Shown: piece by piece, positions 12,613-23,638 of the stretch | Layout: every line of letters begins with the position of its first letter | How positions within the stretch are numbered: position 1 is the first letter of the stretch | Assembly: GCA_015183035.1 (NCBI GenBank) | Contig: JACZZP010000005.1 | Span: 1,116,001 to 1,180,000 of the forward strand | Direction of reading: 5' to 3' | Length of the DNA: 64,000 nucleotides | Origin: Meloidogyne chitwoodi | Taxonomy: Eukaryota > Nematoda > Chromadorea > Rhabditida > Meloidogynidae | Position numbers and translations under genes: made by a program | The notes under the pieces: generated by a model | The model's database searches: none | What the model was told of the DNA's origin: nothing | Seen by the model: only the letters and a program-made list of their open reading frames with translations

Positions 12613-13310
12613 TTTATTTTTTCTTAAATTATTTTATAAAAATTATTGGATATACTATAGTATACCGGACGCAAAATTTTGTATCAAAAGACATACCATT
12701 CGATTCGTCTCGACGAGCTGAGTCGAATGGTACAACTCTCATGATGCGGAAATTCCTATGAACCGAGATACTGGTCCCTGAAAATCGAAAAACCATAGAG
12801 GGGAGTAAGCTCCTCTATGTGATTACCGCGGCTGCTCATAAATTGTTTTCGCTGAATTAATTATTTTGTTGTAATTATAGCTGTAGAATAACGCATGTAC
12901 CAAAAAGCCAACCAGGGATGGGCTCTCACACGAAGAAGTCATAAAACACTCACTATAGGTCCAAGTTTGGCGTGTTTCCATCAAACTTCGATCCTTCATA
13001 ACTTTGTTCATAATCGTTCAATCACGATGATTTTCATCTCATTCGATAGATCTCGACGAGCTCTTTCGAATGAGCTATTATACACATATTTGAAATTTTC
13101 ACCCCAAAAATGTGCTTACTCCCCCTTTGGGTTTTCGAATTTTAGGGGCTTGTATCTCGACTTTTAGGCATTTCCGCATCATGAGAGTAGTACCATTCGA
13201 CTCAGCTCGTTGAGACGAATCGAATGGTATGTCTTTTGATACAAAATTTTGCGTCCAGTATACTATAGTATATCCAATAATTTTTATAAAATAATTTAAG
13301 AAAAAATAAA
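12613..13310. mobile_element. Palindromic TIR element (MITE) with long arms
   Basis: A 698-bp element whose arms of roughly 140 bp are nearly perfect inverted repeats: both begin TTTATTTTTTCTTAAATTAT and include GGATATACTATAGTATAC and ACATACCATTCGATTCGTCT. Only scattered mismatches occur. There is no transposase ORF; the two short overlapping ORFs are structural by-products. Part of the centre (about 12990-13232) is clearly homologous to the centre of the element in the NAPRT intron. It separates the convergent TTL and EGF-like genes. Confidence 0.8.
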
Positions 13311-13351
13311 ATATATAAATAATTTATTTATTTACAAATAATAATTAAAAT

Positions 13352-14188
13352 TTAAAATAATTTATTCCTTAAAATAATTAATAACCAAATTATTAATAAA
13401 AAAGGTAAAATTAAAATATTTTGATTTGTTTGAATTGAAGATTTAGAAGAATTAATAAAAGGTTGAAAAGGTTTAAATGAAGGTAAAGGTATTTCATCTT
13501 CTCTTAAATCTGTACTTGTATAAATATTTAAATTAAAAAGATATTGACAATTATGACCATGAAAATTAGGAGCACATCTAAAAAATATTAATTTAAAAAT
13601 ATTAATTAATTAATATTAATTTAAAAATAAATAAGAAATATTTGTTCTTTTTTTAGGATTATTAATAATTGAAGAGAAAATAATATCTTTTTAAAATAAA
13701 ATTAAAATTACCTGCAAAAAGGAGGTGTTAATTGTTTGTTTAAATCATTTTCTGATATTAAAATATTACAACTTCCACCATTATAACAATTAATCTATTT
13801 AAATTAAATTAAAATAATAAATATTTTTAAAATTTTAAAACTTGTTTAATTGTAGAAGGACAAGGCTTTATTTGAGGATAAAAACTAGTTGAAGGAATTG
13901 GCATTGTTTTATTTATATTATTAGTACAATTTAAATTATTATCTAATATTTCAACTTAAAAAAAAAAAGAAAAATAAATAAATATATAATTATAATAATT
14001 AAAAATTAAATTATATAAAAAGAAGACAATAATTATTATTATTTTAAAAACATACAATTTTGTGTAGATTTACTATTTTTCTTTTTATTTTCTAATAATG
14101 AAATAGTAGTTGAATTTACATAATTATTTATAATAAGTTTATTATTTTTTTCTTTTATATTTTGCCGACGTCTTTTAAGTGTAGGCAT
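13352..14188 (-). CDS. Single-EGF-domain membrane protein, EGF-ligand-like
   Basis: A 184-residue protein in four exons: 14188-14056, 13954-13842, 13794-13712 and 13577-13352. It has one EGF-like domain (about residues 75-125) with cysteines in PCPSTIKQINCYNGGSC, PPFCRCAPNF and HGHNCQY, a spacing that fits C1-C6 of an EGF module with a long C3-C4 loop. A C-terminal hydrophobic helix (LILPFLLIIWLLIILR) follows about 45 residues later. The N-terminus is basic and has no clear signal peptide, so an upstream exon may be missing. An intron separates C4 from C5, the arrangement known for EGF-receptor ligands. A LIN-3/Spitz-like ligand is therefore possible, but this is inference. Confidence 0.65.
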
Positions 14189-15727
14189 TATAGAAAAATA
14201 ATATTTTAATATTTTAATATTACTTATAATAATTTCAAGTATTTATTTAGTAGTTTATATTTAATTAATAGAAAATATGTAAATATTTTTAATAAATTTC
14301 TAAATATTTATTTAATTTAAATATATTTAATTAATTATTCAAAAACAATATTAATATTATAACTATTTAATTATTATATTTTTTTTTTCATTAAATTACA
14401 GTTTTAATAATTCATAATTCAAGGATAATTAGTAAAAGTAAAAAACAATTGGGATTTTAATTTAAATTTTTTAAATATTTAAAGAAAATTTAGAAAATAG
14501 GGGAAAGTTCTAATTATTTAAAAAATTAGAAATTCTTGTATGATTGTTATAAAATTATTTTTATTAAAAAAATATATTAAAAAAATAAACAGATAAAGAG
14601 AATATTAATAAACCTATAATTTTTATAAAATAATTTGTATTTATTTTTAAAAATATAATCACACATGCGATACAAAAATAATAAAAAATATAACAATAGA
14701 CTGTGGCTATTTGCGGAATTTTTTTTTCTTTAAAAAAATGAAAAAAAATAAATCTGCTGTTGTGTCGGCCAAAAAAAGAATTGGCAGTGATTTTGAAAAG
14801 AAAAGTAACAGGTGTGGAAACTACCGGCTGGCCATTGACAGTCAATTGTTGATATGAATAGGTTGTTTTTATTGTATTTTGAAATGAAAAAAATGTTAAA
14901 AAAAAATAATAGAAAAAAAGAAATAATAAATAAAAGGCTATTAAATTATTTAATTTAATAAAAATGCCATAAAAATATTTTAATTTATTTAAAAATAGTG
15001 TTTTTAATTTAAAGAAAACTAATTATAATTAAAATCTTATAACGGTAAATATTAAATTAAAAAGTTATTTTGTAAATAAAATAAAAATGAGAGAGAAGAT
15101 CTATTAAAGAATAATATTTAATTATTTATTAAATAAATATATTTAAAGAAAATAATTTTAATTTAAAAAATTAGTTAAGAAAATAAATAAATAAAAATAT
15201 ACCAATTTTTCTCTTATGATCACATTTTTTTATTATTCTTAATCATTTAAAATCCTTTTTCCAATTTAAAAACTTAATTTTCTCCTCTCTCTCCTTTTCG
15301 GCTGCCGTTCAAACATTGCCTTCTTTTCTTCTTCCGGGTGGTTAAAAGGTTTAAAAAGAACGATTTGCTTGGTTTCACATGGACAAACATGACGGCAAAT
15401 AAAGAAAAGAAATTATTTCTTGAGAATTTTTAAAATAAATTTTCTGCTAATATTAAAAAAATAAAAATTAATCTATCCCGTGTCCGAATAAACAAATATT
15501 AAAAGAAGAAGGGAAGAAATTAATATATTTTATTGACCTTTGGTGAGTATTATTTGTTTAAATAAATAAATATATATTTTAATTTTATAAATTAATATTT
15601 ATTTGTACTTTTGTTTTTGAAATTTAGATATTTTATATATTTCCGGTAAATTATAACCTTGAATATTAAAGTTAATTTTTATATTACTTTTATAAAAACA
15701 TTTTAACTTAAAAATGATTTATTCACC
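14189..15727. other. Intergenic DNA, no gene recognised
   Basis: Holds the 5' flank of the EGF-like gene and the 3' flank of the GT14 gene. A less A+T-rich patch at about 15280-15420 (TCTCCTTTTCGGCTGCCG) and one at 14740-14850 stand out. Neither gives an ORF with splice sites, a palindrome or a tRNA-like pair of boxes. Confidence 0.4.
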
Positions 15728-18120
15728 TTAACAATTAAAACTTTCAATATCAACATTTCCCAAAGTTCTTTGCCATTCCTTATGAAATCGTACCTTAAAA
15801 ATGTTATTATTAACTAAGACATATATAATTTAATATTTTAAAACTGAGAAAAGGAAAAAACTCTTAAATCTTTCAAATATTGTATATCTTTTTTAAAAAA
15901 TCTTTTTATGGATATTTAAGTCTAAAAACAATTTTCCCTTCAAAATTATCAACAAAATACCAATCACTTTTTGAAAAAATAATAATTAAATAAAATTAAT
16001 AATTTCAAAAATAAACCTGTGGCAAACTTAGATAATTTGTTTTATTTAATCTTTTAATTCCCTTTTCTATTAATGTTCTTTTTCTCATTTCTTCATGCAA
16101 ACAAAGAATTGCACCAAAATCAAATTCAGGCATCATTTTATTTAAAAATAAATATTTGGAATTATAAAAATAATGCCACTAAAATAATTTAAATAAATTA
16201 ATATTTTAAAATAAAAAAATCTTACCAAATCTTCTAATCCAAATATGCAATGATTATGTCGAATTTTATTACTATAACATTTTTCTTTAGAATACCACCA
16301 AATAGTGAACCTAAATAAATAATTATTTAATTTAGATAAATATTTTTTTAATTTTTATAATTTTGGTTTTAATAAAAATTTGTCGATAATCGAGACAAAA
16401 ATTATTAAAAACCTTCTGAATTATAATATTTTTGCTAAAAATATATTTCGTAAAATTTAAACAAAAATGTAGCAATTTTGTCAATAATACAAAAATAATT
16501 ATCATTTTTTTATCATGAAGATATTTTATGGCGTAAACAAAAATTAGTATTTATTTTCTCGCTCCTAATTTTTAATGTATCGTTTTATTGGTAATTTTTA
16601 ATAATTAACTTTATTAAATTTAAAATTAATTACTTAGTTATATCTGGAATATAATTTTGTTTAATACATTTATATGGGAATGTATTAGGTGCTTTTAAAT
16701 TATTTGAAGCCAAAAGGGTTTGAATAAAAAATTCATCACTAGCATAATCACTAAAATTATTATTATTTTTTAATTAAAAAAAATTCTTTTATATAAAAAT
16801 ACCCATTATCCAATTGATCAAGCATTTTGTTTAAATTAAGTTTATTAACTAAAAAATTAACAAAAGTTCTTGCTAAACTTGTTTGAACGTTTCCTGTAGC
16901 CAAATTTAATGAAAGTGGAAATCCTTTGTCATCAAAACGTTTATTTAATGTTTCTAATTTTTAAATTAAAATTATATAACTAAATTAATTTTTAAAAATT
17001 AAAGGGTAAACATTTATTAATATTTTTGTTAATGTTTTTTTATTTTAAATTTTTTAATGTTTTTGTTTGAAGTTTTTGTAAATATTTATAGCATAACAGA
17101 AAAGTAGCATTATTTAGTTAAATTAATTTTCTAACCATTTTTAAATAAATTAAGACTTTCAAATGTCCAATTAAAATTTTCTTTTAAACGATTTATTCTA
17201 TCTTTATGTACAAGACTGTTTATACTAAAATCAGAATCACAAGCACCATTTAACCATTTAAAAATTTGAACCATTTCTTCATTTGTCTTTATTTGAATAT
17301 CATAATTTTGTAATGTTACAATATATTCCCATTTTATTTCTTTTTTAATTAATTCTTTGAAACAAGACATATGTGCCTTTCCCATTCCATGACCTTTAAA
17401 AAATCTTTTTTTTAATGATTTATTTATTTTCTCTTACCATAACTATCAACAGAAAATCTTTCTTTTGGAATTACAACATTTTCAAAACAATTAGCCAAAG
17501 ATTTAATTTTTTTATAAAAACTTTCATCTGCTTTTGAAGCAACAGCAAAACAATACCAATTTTGTGGATGATAATTTGTAGCTAATTCTGCTTCCAAAAA
17601 ACGATAATCCTTTTTAAAATATTAATTTATTTTAATTAATATTTTTATTTATATTTACTTTATAAACGATTCGAGCATAAGCAATTGGAAATTGTTTTTC
17701 TTTATCTGAAGATGAATAATTTAAAAAAAGATTACGTGACTTTATTGCTTCACAATTCATTGGGTTACCAATATCTTTATAAATTAATCTATTTTTTATT
17801 TTTGATCTTATAAATTCAATATCATTTTTTAAAATACGATTACAATCAAAATGCTTCTATAAATAAAAAATATTATTTTTTAATTATTATATTTAGTAAG
17901 TAATACATTAGCTTCACATTCATATAAATTTATTTCTTCCCATATTTTAATTCCAAGTTTATCCAATTCTTCTTTAAAAAATAAATTTTAAATTTTATTA
18001 AATAATATTTTTACCAATTGAAGGAGATTTATTGCTATTAATTAATTTATTCGAAATATTCAACAATACAATACTCAAATTTATTAAAAGCAGTTTTTGT
18101 ATTTTTATTAAATAGTACAT
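15728..18120 (-). CDS. GT14 core-2/I-branching-type glycosyltransferase, frame break near 3' end
   Basis: Golgi type II membrane enzyme expected to transfer beta-1,6-GlcNAc (family GT14). Exons: 18120-18015, 17971-17907, 17856-17659, 17609-17438, 17393-17136, 16953-16803, 16750-16634, 16310-16226 and 16178-16017, giving 438 in-frame codons. The N-terminus is a signal anchor (LLLINLSIVLLNI). Family landmarks are FPIAYARIVYK, NWYCFAVASKAD, VIPKERFSVDSYGHG, EYIVTLQNYDIQIKTNEEMV and SDEFFIQTLL. Two further exon-like segments, 15966-15930 (DWYFVDNFEGKI) and 15793-15728 (RFHKEWQRTLGNVD, then stop), look coding but do not join the ninth exon in frame: splicing there meets TGA at once. This may be a small indel, a missed microexon, or a true early stop. 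The substrate is unknown. Confidence 0.8.
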
Positions 18121-18631
18121 TATTTAATTTTTATAATTAATTTTTATTTTTATAGAAATTTAATAATGTAAATTAATAAAATCTATTAGTTTATATAATT
18201 ATCTTCATTTTTATAATCATTAAATGATTCATCCTTTATAGAAACAAGCATAAAATTTTATCCAAATAAATCTAAAAAATAATTTAGTGTAAATTAAAAT
18301 AAATTTAAAAAAGCGATGGAAATAGCTATTTAATTTTTTTAAATTCCACCCACAAAACTAAAAAAGTTATTCAATCCCATCCTCTTTTTTGAATAAATTA
18401 ATTAAATTGCCATAATTTTCAGATATAATAATAATATTCTCTCAAATTCACCTTTAAACCACACAGAATCCAGCTCTATTGATGAGTGCCTTTCGCGCTC
18501 AAACAGCATTAATTAAAACGAGCGGCTACCTGTCTGTTATCCTTTTAAAACTACTCTATTTATTTCTCAGAGTCTAACTCTCAGAAAAATCTGTCTTGAA
18601 CATACTTCTTTCATTTTTTTTCAAATATTTT
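18121..18631. promoter_or_regulatory. Divergent 5' flank of GT14 and PIG-T genes
   Basis: Lies between the start codons of the GT14 gene (-) and PIG-T (+). TTTATTTCTCAG and CTAACTCTCAG (about 18559-18584) are possible trans-splice acceptors upstream of the PIG-T ATG at 18632. No other feature is visible. Confidence 0.4.
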
Positions 18632-20899
18632 ATGGTTAATGCTTGGAATTCGTTTTTAATTTTATGTTTTTTTCCTTTTGCCATATTATCATTGGAAGGT
18701 TTTAGTGAAAACCTATTTATCAGTTCTTTGAAAAATGGTGATATAATTACTATTTTTAATTTTACATTAGCATCTCAACATGAGGATAAAGGTTTTGTTT
18801 TTACTTTATCTCTTTAAAAATTTTTAGTTGATTCAATCTACATTCCTTGGCTTTTTTTCCACCTTACTGAACAGTTTTCTCTAGACTATTTTAAATTATC
18901 AATTGCTCAGGGATTTTGGCGAACAAACTTATGGGGATATCAACATATTAATACAGAAGTGCCTTGTGGAACTGAATTATCTGTTAAATTTTCCAACGCG
19001 ACTAATAAGTAAAATTTTTTACTATTATTTTTATTCCTTGATATGTCAATATGTGGAAAAGTTAAAAAATATAAATCCCTAAAAAATTGAAAATTTTCAT
19101 TTGAAAAAACCATTATAATTTGAGATTCAAAGCCTTTACTCTTGCTGAATCTTTATTTTTAGCACTGATCAGAAGTGGCATGATTTTGTTCATTTAATTA
19201 ATGGTCTTTTCTGTACTTCAATTTTGGGCCTTTTACCACAATTTAGTGTTCAATCTAAATTTGACAATAGTTGGTGGTATGGAGCTCTTGGAGGCGAATC
19301 TGTTTGTACTGAAAATCTTCAATCTTGGAAGAAGTTGCTTCCTTGTAAAAAGGTTAATAAATCACTTCTTGACAATTTTTTTTATAAATTTATTTTTTAA
19401 TTAAGAGGGGTCTTGTTTCACTTTTGAAGCCAACTTTTTTTCTCTCTGCCAGGTTTCATTCAATCTCTGTTGAACTGAACAGACAAAGTATAGGTGAACA
19501 TAGTGACTTTTTAAAATTGAATCTTATTTCGAAAACTGTTCATAATTATGGGTCTTTTCATAAACAAGGTGAGTTTTTCTTTAATATTAAAAATATTATG
19601 ATTATTTAACTTTTTTAGATCTTATTCATGAAGGTTTATTTAATTCCAAATCCTTTCGACAATGCCCTGTATCTATTCAAAGTCGGCTTTTAATTGAAAA
19701 GGTTTTACAGATTTCAAAATTAAAACTTTTTCTCTTTATTGTAGAATGTATTCTTCGATTTGGATCTTTCAGATTCTACTAATTATCAGAAATCAATAGA
19801 CAATTTATATATCGTCGACTTAAACAATGGCTCTTCCATAAATTTATCTAAATTACGTTTTACATTTAAAGACTTTGACACTCGTCTTTATGTTCATCCG
19901 CCGACTATGTACTTATTTTTCAATAAATATTTATATATTACTTAAATATATTTAATTTGATATTTTTAGTTTAATGCATTCCTTCCTGAAAAGTATTAGC
20001 CAAATCGGTGGTTTTATTTCCACTCATATCAACAATCCATTTCCATCTCCTTTTTATGCCCGTTTTACGCAGATGCTTCCTTGGCAGATACATGCTTTTT
20101 TACATACTCTAATTTTTGTTTGTACAAATTCTTCAAATGAATTTACTCCTTTTTTTGGTGAATACACGCTTTCAAGAGATGGAATAAAACCTTTGCTTAT
20201 TGAGTTGGATGTTTTATTACCGGCAAATTCTAAGTGCAAGATCGAATTTGAATTCAAAGCAGCATTTTTAAAGTAAAATTAAAATAATAATTTCGTTGTT
20301 AAAACATAAATTTTAGAATTTCCGAATTTCCTCCAGATGCAAATAGTGGAATCCATGTCTCTGGCGCTGTTCTTTTAATTTCACAAGAAGCTTTGACGAA
20401 TCTTTCCATTTTTAGGTATTTTATATTTTTTACTTAATGGATACTTTTTCCAATGGCCTTTAACATAATTCTAATCATTACTTTTATAAAAAATGTCCAC
20501 CAAAATATCAAAAAAGATTTTTGTTAACAAAATTGAGAATTTCAGAATTTAGTCTCGGAACTTTTTTTAATTAGCTGTTTACAAAAATTTTTTTTAGTAC
20601 AGCTTTTGATATACAAAAAATATTTGGTGAACCATTACTTATTTTGCTACCAGTTCCTGACTTTAGTATGCCATTTAATGTGATTTGTTTTGTTTGTACA
20701 ACTATTGCAATATTTTATGGAAATGTTTTTGCCTTAAGTACGAAATTGTATGTTAAGTTATTATTGACGTTTGAAAAAATTTTATTTTAGAATGAAACTT
20801 TTCCCTAAAGAAAAAGATCATATGAAAGGAGAGGAACAAAAATTAAAAAGAACAATGAAAGAAAGAATCCTTGGAATTATTAATTTATTTTCTCATTAA
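18632..20899 (+). CDS. GPI transamidase subunit PIG-T (GPI16 family)
   Basis: A 533-residue ER protein, a subunit of the complex that attaches GPI anchors to proteins. Ten exons: 18632-18791, 18828-19008, 19163-19352, 19406-19568, 19619-19701, 19745-19908, 19970-20272, 20317-20415, 20598-20747 and 20791-20899. The ATG at 18632 gives a good signal peptide (AWNSFLILCFFPFAILSL). Family motifs are WRTNLWGYQHINTEVPCGTE, NSWWYGALGGESVCTENLQS, ISEFPPDANSGIHVSGAVL and LILLPVPDFSMPFNVICF, the last entering the single C-terminal membrane helix. Length is close to other animal PIG-T. It is the first gene of a co-directional array; the next start is 175 bp downstream, so it may head an operon. Confidence 0.93.
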
Positions 20900-21073
20900 C
20901 TTTTTTATAAATAATAATTAAAACGGGTAAACCGATTTTTCTTGAGTATTTTTTCATTTGTTTCTTGATAAGTTTAATATTTTTACTTTAATATGTTTGG
21001 ATAATTAATTGTTTTGAGGTTCATTGTCAGACATTTAAAAATAAATCTTAAACTTTGAGCTAAACTTACAAAT

Positions 21074-23069
21074 ATGGAGAGCAAAGATGTGGTAATTATG
21101 GGGACAATGCCGGTTTGTTTTAAAATTATTTTTATGGTATTTGACTCACTCTTCCTTTTCTTATTTGCATAAAAAATAAAACGTGGTGCCGAGCATTTTA
21201 TAAATTCCCATTTTTTCAGCTTAATTTGATAATAGGTTGGTGATAAAAAATGAGGGAAAATGGAAACCATATGCTCGACTATTAATTACATAGTTAGTTT
21301 TTAATTAGATTAATTATAGGAGAATATCATAAAAAAATGTTGTGAATCAAGTGACTTTAAATTGCAACAACTTACATTTCATTCTAAACAAGAAAACGGA
21401 CGCCGTGTTATTTTAAAGGCTTTTCGTCAGAATGATTCTTTGTTTTCATTTAAAATTGAAGGAAATTTATCTCAAGGAAATGAGGAAGAAATAAGTCATG
21501 TTAAGGTATTTGATCTTGAATTTCCATGCGTATTTTTATAAAATTTTTAGTCAACATCAAATGAAAAAAAGCAATTGTCAACTAAAAATCAAATGCATTC
21601 TTCAAATAAATCGAAGCAATCAGTCAAGAGAAAATGTTATCGGAGTGGGAGTCCAAATAAAAGGCATTCAAAGAAATCGAGGCCTGAATGCGAAAAAGAG
21701 CCTTATACTATTCAAACGCGTTCAACGATTCATCTGCAACATAAACTCGAGGATCAAAGAAACAATCCTGTTAAATCGTAAGTTTAGGGAAACGAGAATA
21801 AAAATAGTTGTAACATAAGAGAAATTCTTTATAATCTCATTTACTTGAAAATTTTGGAAATTTTTAATTTTTTAAAGAAATATACCCTTAACTCCATCCT
21901 TTAAAATTTTCATTTTTTGACTTTGGGAGGGTAAGAGATATTTTAATAAACTGAAATATGTAAACTAAAAATAAAATATTTTAGACTTTCTTTGGTTAAA
22001 TTTGAAAATACGGAAGAAAATGCATCCAAGGTTTACATTTTTCTTAAGACAGGAGAAAATCGTTGTTAATATATTCTTATTTTTCAATAATTTAAATAAT
22101 GATAAATTAAAAAAAAAATTTTCAGAGAAACGAATATGTCAAAAATTTGCAAAAATATCAACCTTGTCAAAGGGTTTGTTCTCATCTGGTTTGTTCACAT
22201 TCTGTCACTTCTGTTGTTGGAGGAAGTTTTGCTATTCGTGCTCAAGAATTAAACCGTGTAGCCAGTGAACTCGGTTTAAAGTTTCGTTCGTTAGTGTAAG
22301 TTTTTAATTTTTAATAAAATTTGGCATTTTCTCAATTTTAAGAGACAATTTATTTTGTACTGAGACTTTTCATTTCTTTTCAATTAAAAAGTCGCCGACT
22401 CGACTTTCTTTGAATATTGTAAATATTAACCGATCAATTAGTGGCCGAGAAATTGCAATACTTGAGTATTCACATGGAGAAAGAGGAAATGGTATTCTCC
22501 GTTGGCCATTTTGCGAGTTTACTTCTTTTATTTGGGCATTTAGAGGAGTCTGTAATGAAGCATTTTTTCTGTCTATGAGGGAACAACTTGGATTTCCGCA
22601 AATTCAGGAACCTGAGGAACCGTATGTTGAGGAATTGGCTTGCCAGAATGCCGAAAATAATTTTTCAATATTAGAGATACACAGAGAATTACGATTAGAA
22701 GAATTGGCCAATGACCTAGTTCTTAATTTGCAAAAGAGGTTAGTAGACTATTCTAAGATTATTACAAGGTTAAGAAGGATTGATATGTAGAAAAACAAAA
22801 AATAGCTTTATTAAATTTTATCTAATTAAATAAATTTATTTAGTAAAACACATGATGGCAAGAATGAATTGATTTTCAAGGAGTCGAAGCCAAAGACTAA
22901 ATTTCAGCTTCATTTTATAGAAACAGGGAATATTGTCAATGTTACAACAAAAATATTGAAAGAAAAATATTTGGAGATTGTCGGTATTGAGCATTGGCCA
23001 AAATTAACGCGTTCATACTTTCGTTTCGCGGTTCTTGGCAAAGCCATGAAAATCTTCTATCAGAAATAG
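21074..23069 (+). CDS. Unknown protein with basic, probably nuclear, central region
   Basis: I do not recognise this family. Seven exons (21074-21112, 21320-21505, 21551-21777, 21985-22030, 22126-22295, 22343-22738, 22844-23069) give 429 in-frame residues. There is no signal peptide or membrane helix. Residues about 75-150 are Lys/Arg/Ser-rich (SVKRKCYRSGSPNKRHSKKS), suggesting a nuclear localisation signal. The C-terminal half is well folded in character, with ISGREIAILEYSHGERGNGI and LEIVGIEHWPKLTRSYFRFA. It starts 175 bp after PIG-T on the same strand, so co-transcription is possible. The first exon (13 codons) is supported only by splice-site and frame fit. Confidence 0.65.
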
Positions 23070-23638
23070 TTTGTTAAATAAATTTAGAATCAACCAAGAA
23101 TTTGGAATCTCAATTTTTATTAAAAAAAAACATTTTTAACATAAAATATAAATTCATATATTATTATACCTGTGAACCTTTCAATACATATCCATCATAA
23201 AAATTGTTGTTTATTCTATAAAAAATTTATTCTTTGTTTTGAAATTTTGTTAAATATGTAAATATTAACTACATACTATATCTAGAACTGACATCTTTGC
23301 TACCAATTATAATTCACATCTAATGAGTGGGTAGTTCAAGGCTCATAGCGACTCATTTGAGCGACAGATTTTGAGAGACAGCCATTTGAGCGATGCCGAT
23401 TGTTAAAATTCGTCGCCCAAATGAGACCTTTACAACGATCGCTCAAATGGCATCGCTCAAATGACGTCGCTCAAAATCTTAAATCCTATTTCTAAAACGG
23501 GTCGCTCAAGATACCCCAGGCGTTTCTCGAAATTAACGATATATTTTTGCAAATCCTTTTCTATTTTTGATTTCATTGTATTGATTTTAAAGATAGATAT
23601 TATATTATGTAAAGATTTAGCTTTTTATTATAATTATA
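23070..23638. other. Spacer with GAGCGA-motif foldback repeat
   Basis: Between the unknown gene and LETM1. At 23348-23512 the motif TTTGAGCGA and its complement TCGCTCAAA occur several times in both directions; CATTTGAGCGATGCC on the left is answered by GGCATCGCTCAAATG on the right. It is locally more G+C-rich than its surroundings. Probably a worn MITE. Confidence 0.55.

Noticed and set aside
12823..13167. Two overlapping ORFs of 62 and 90 codons
   Set aside because: They lie on opposite strands inside the palindromic element and match no family; products of the repeat structure.
14564..14845. 93-codon minus-strand ORF with hydrophobic segment
   Set aside because: Start region looks partly coding (MTVNGQPVVSTPV) but most is Phe/Ile from A+T-rich DNA, with no consistent splice partners.
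18596..18631. Upstream PIG-T start
   Set aside because: The open frame extends to a TTG at 18596, but the first ATG at 18632 directly gives a good signal peptide.
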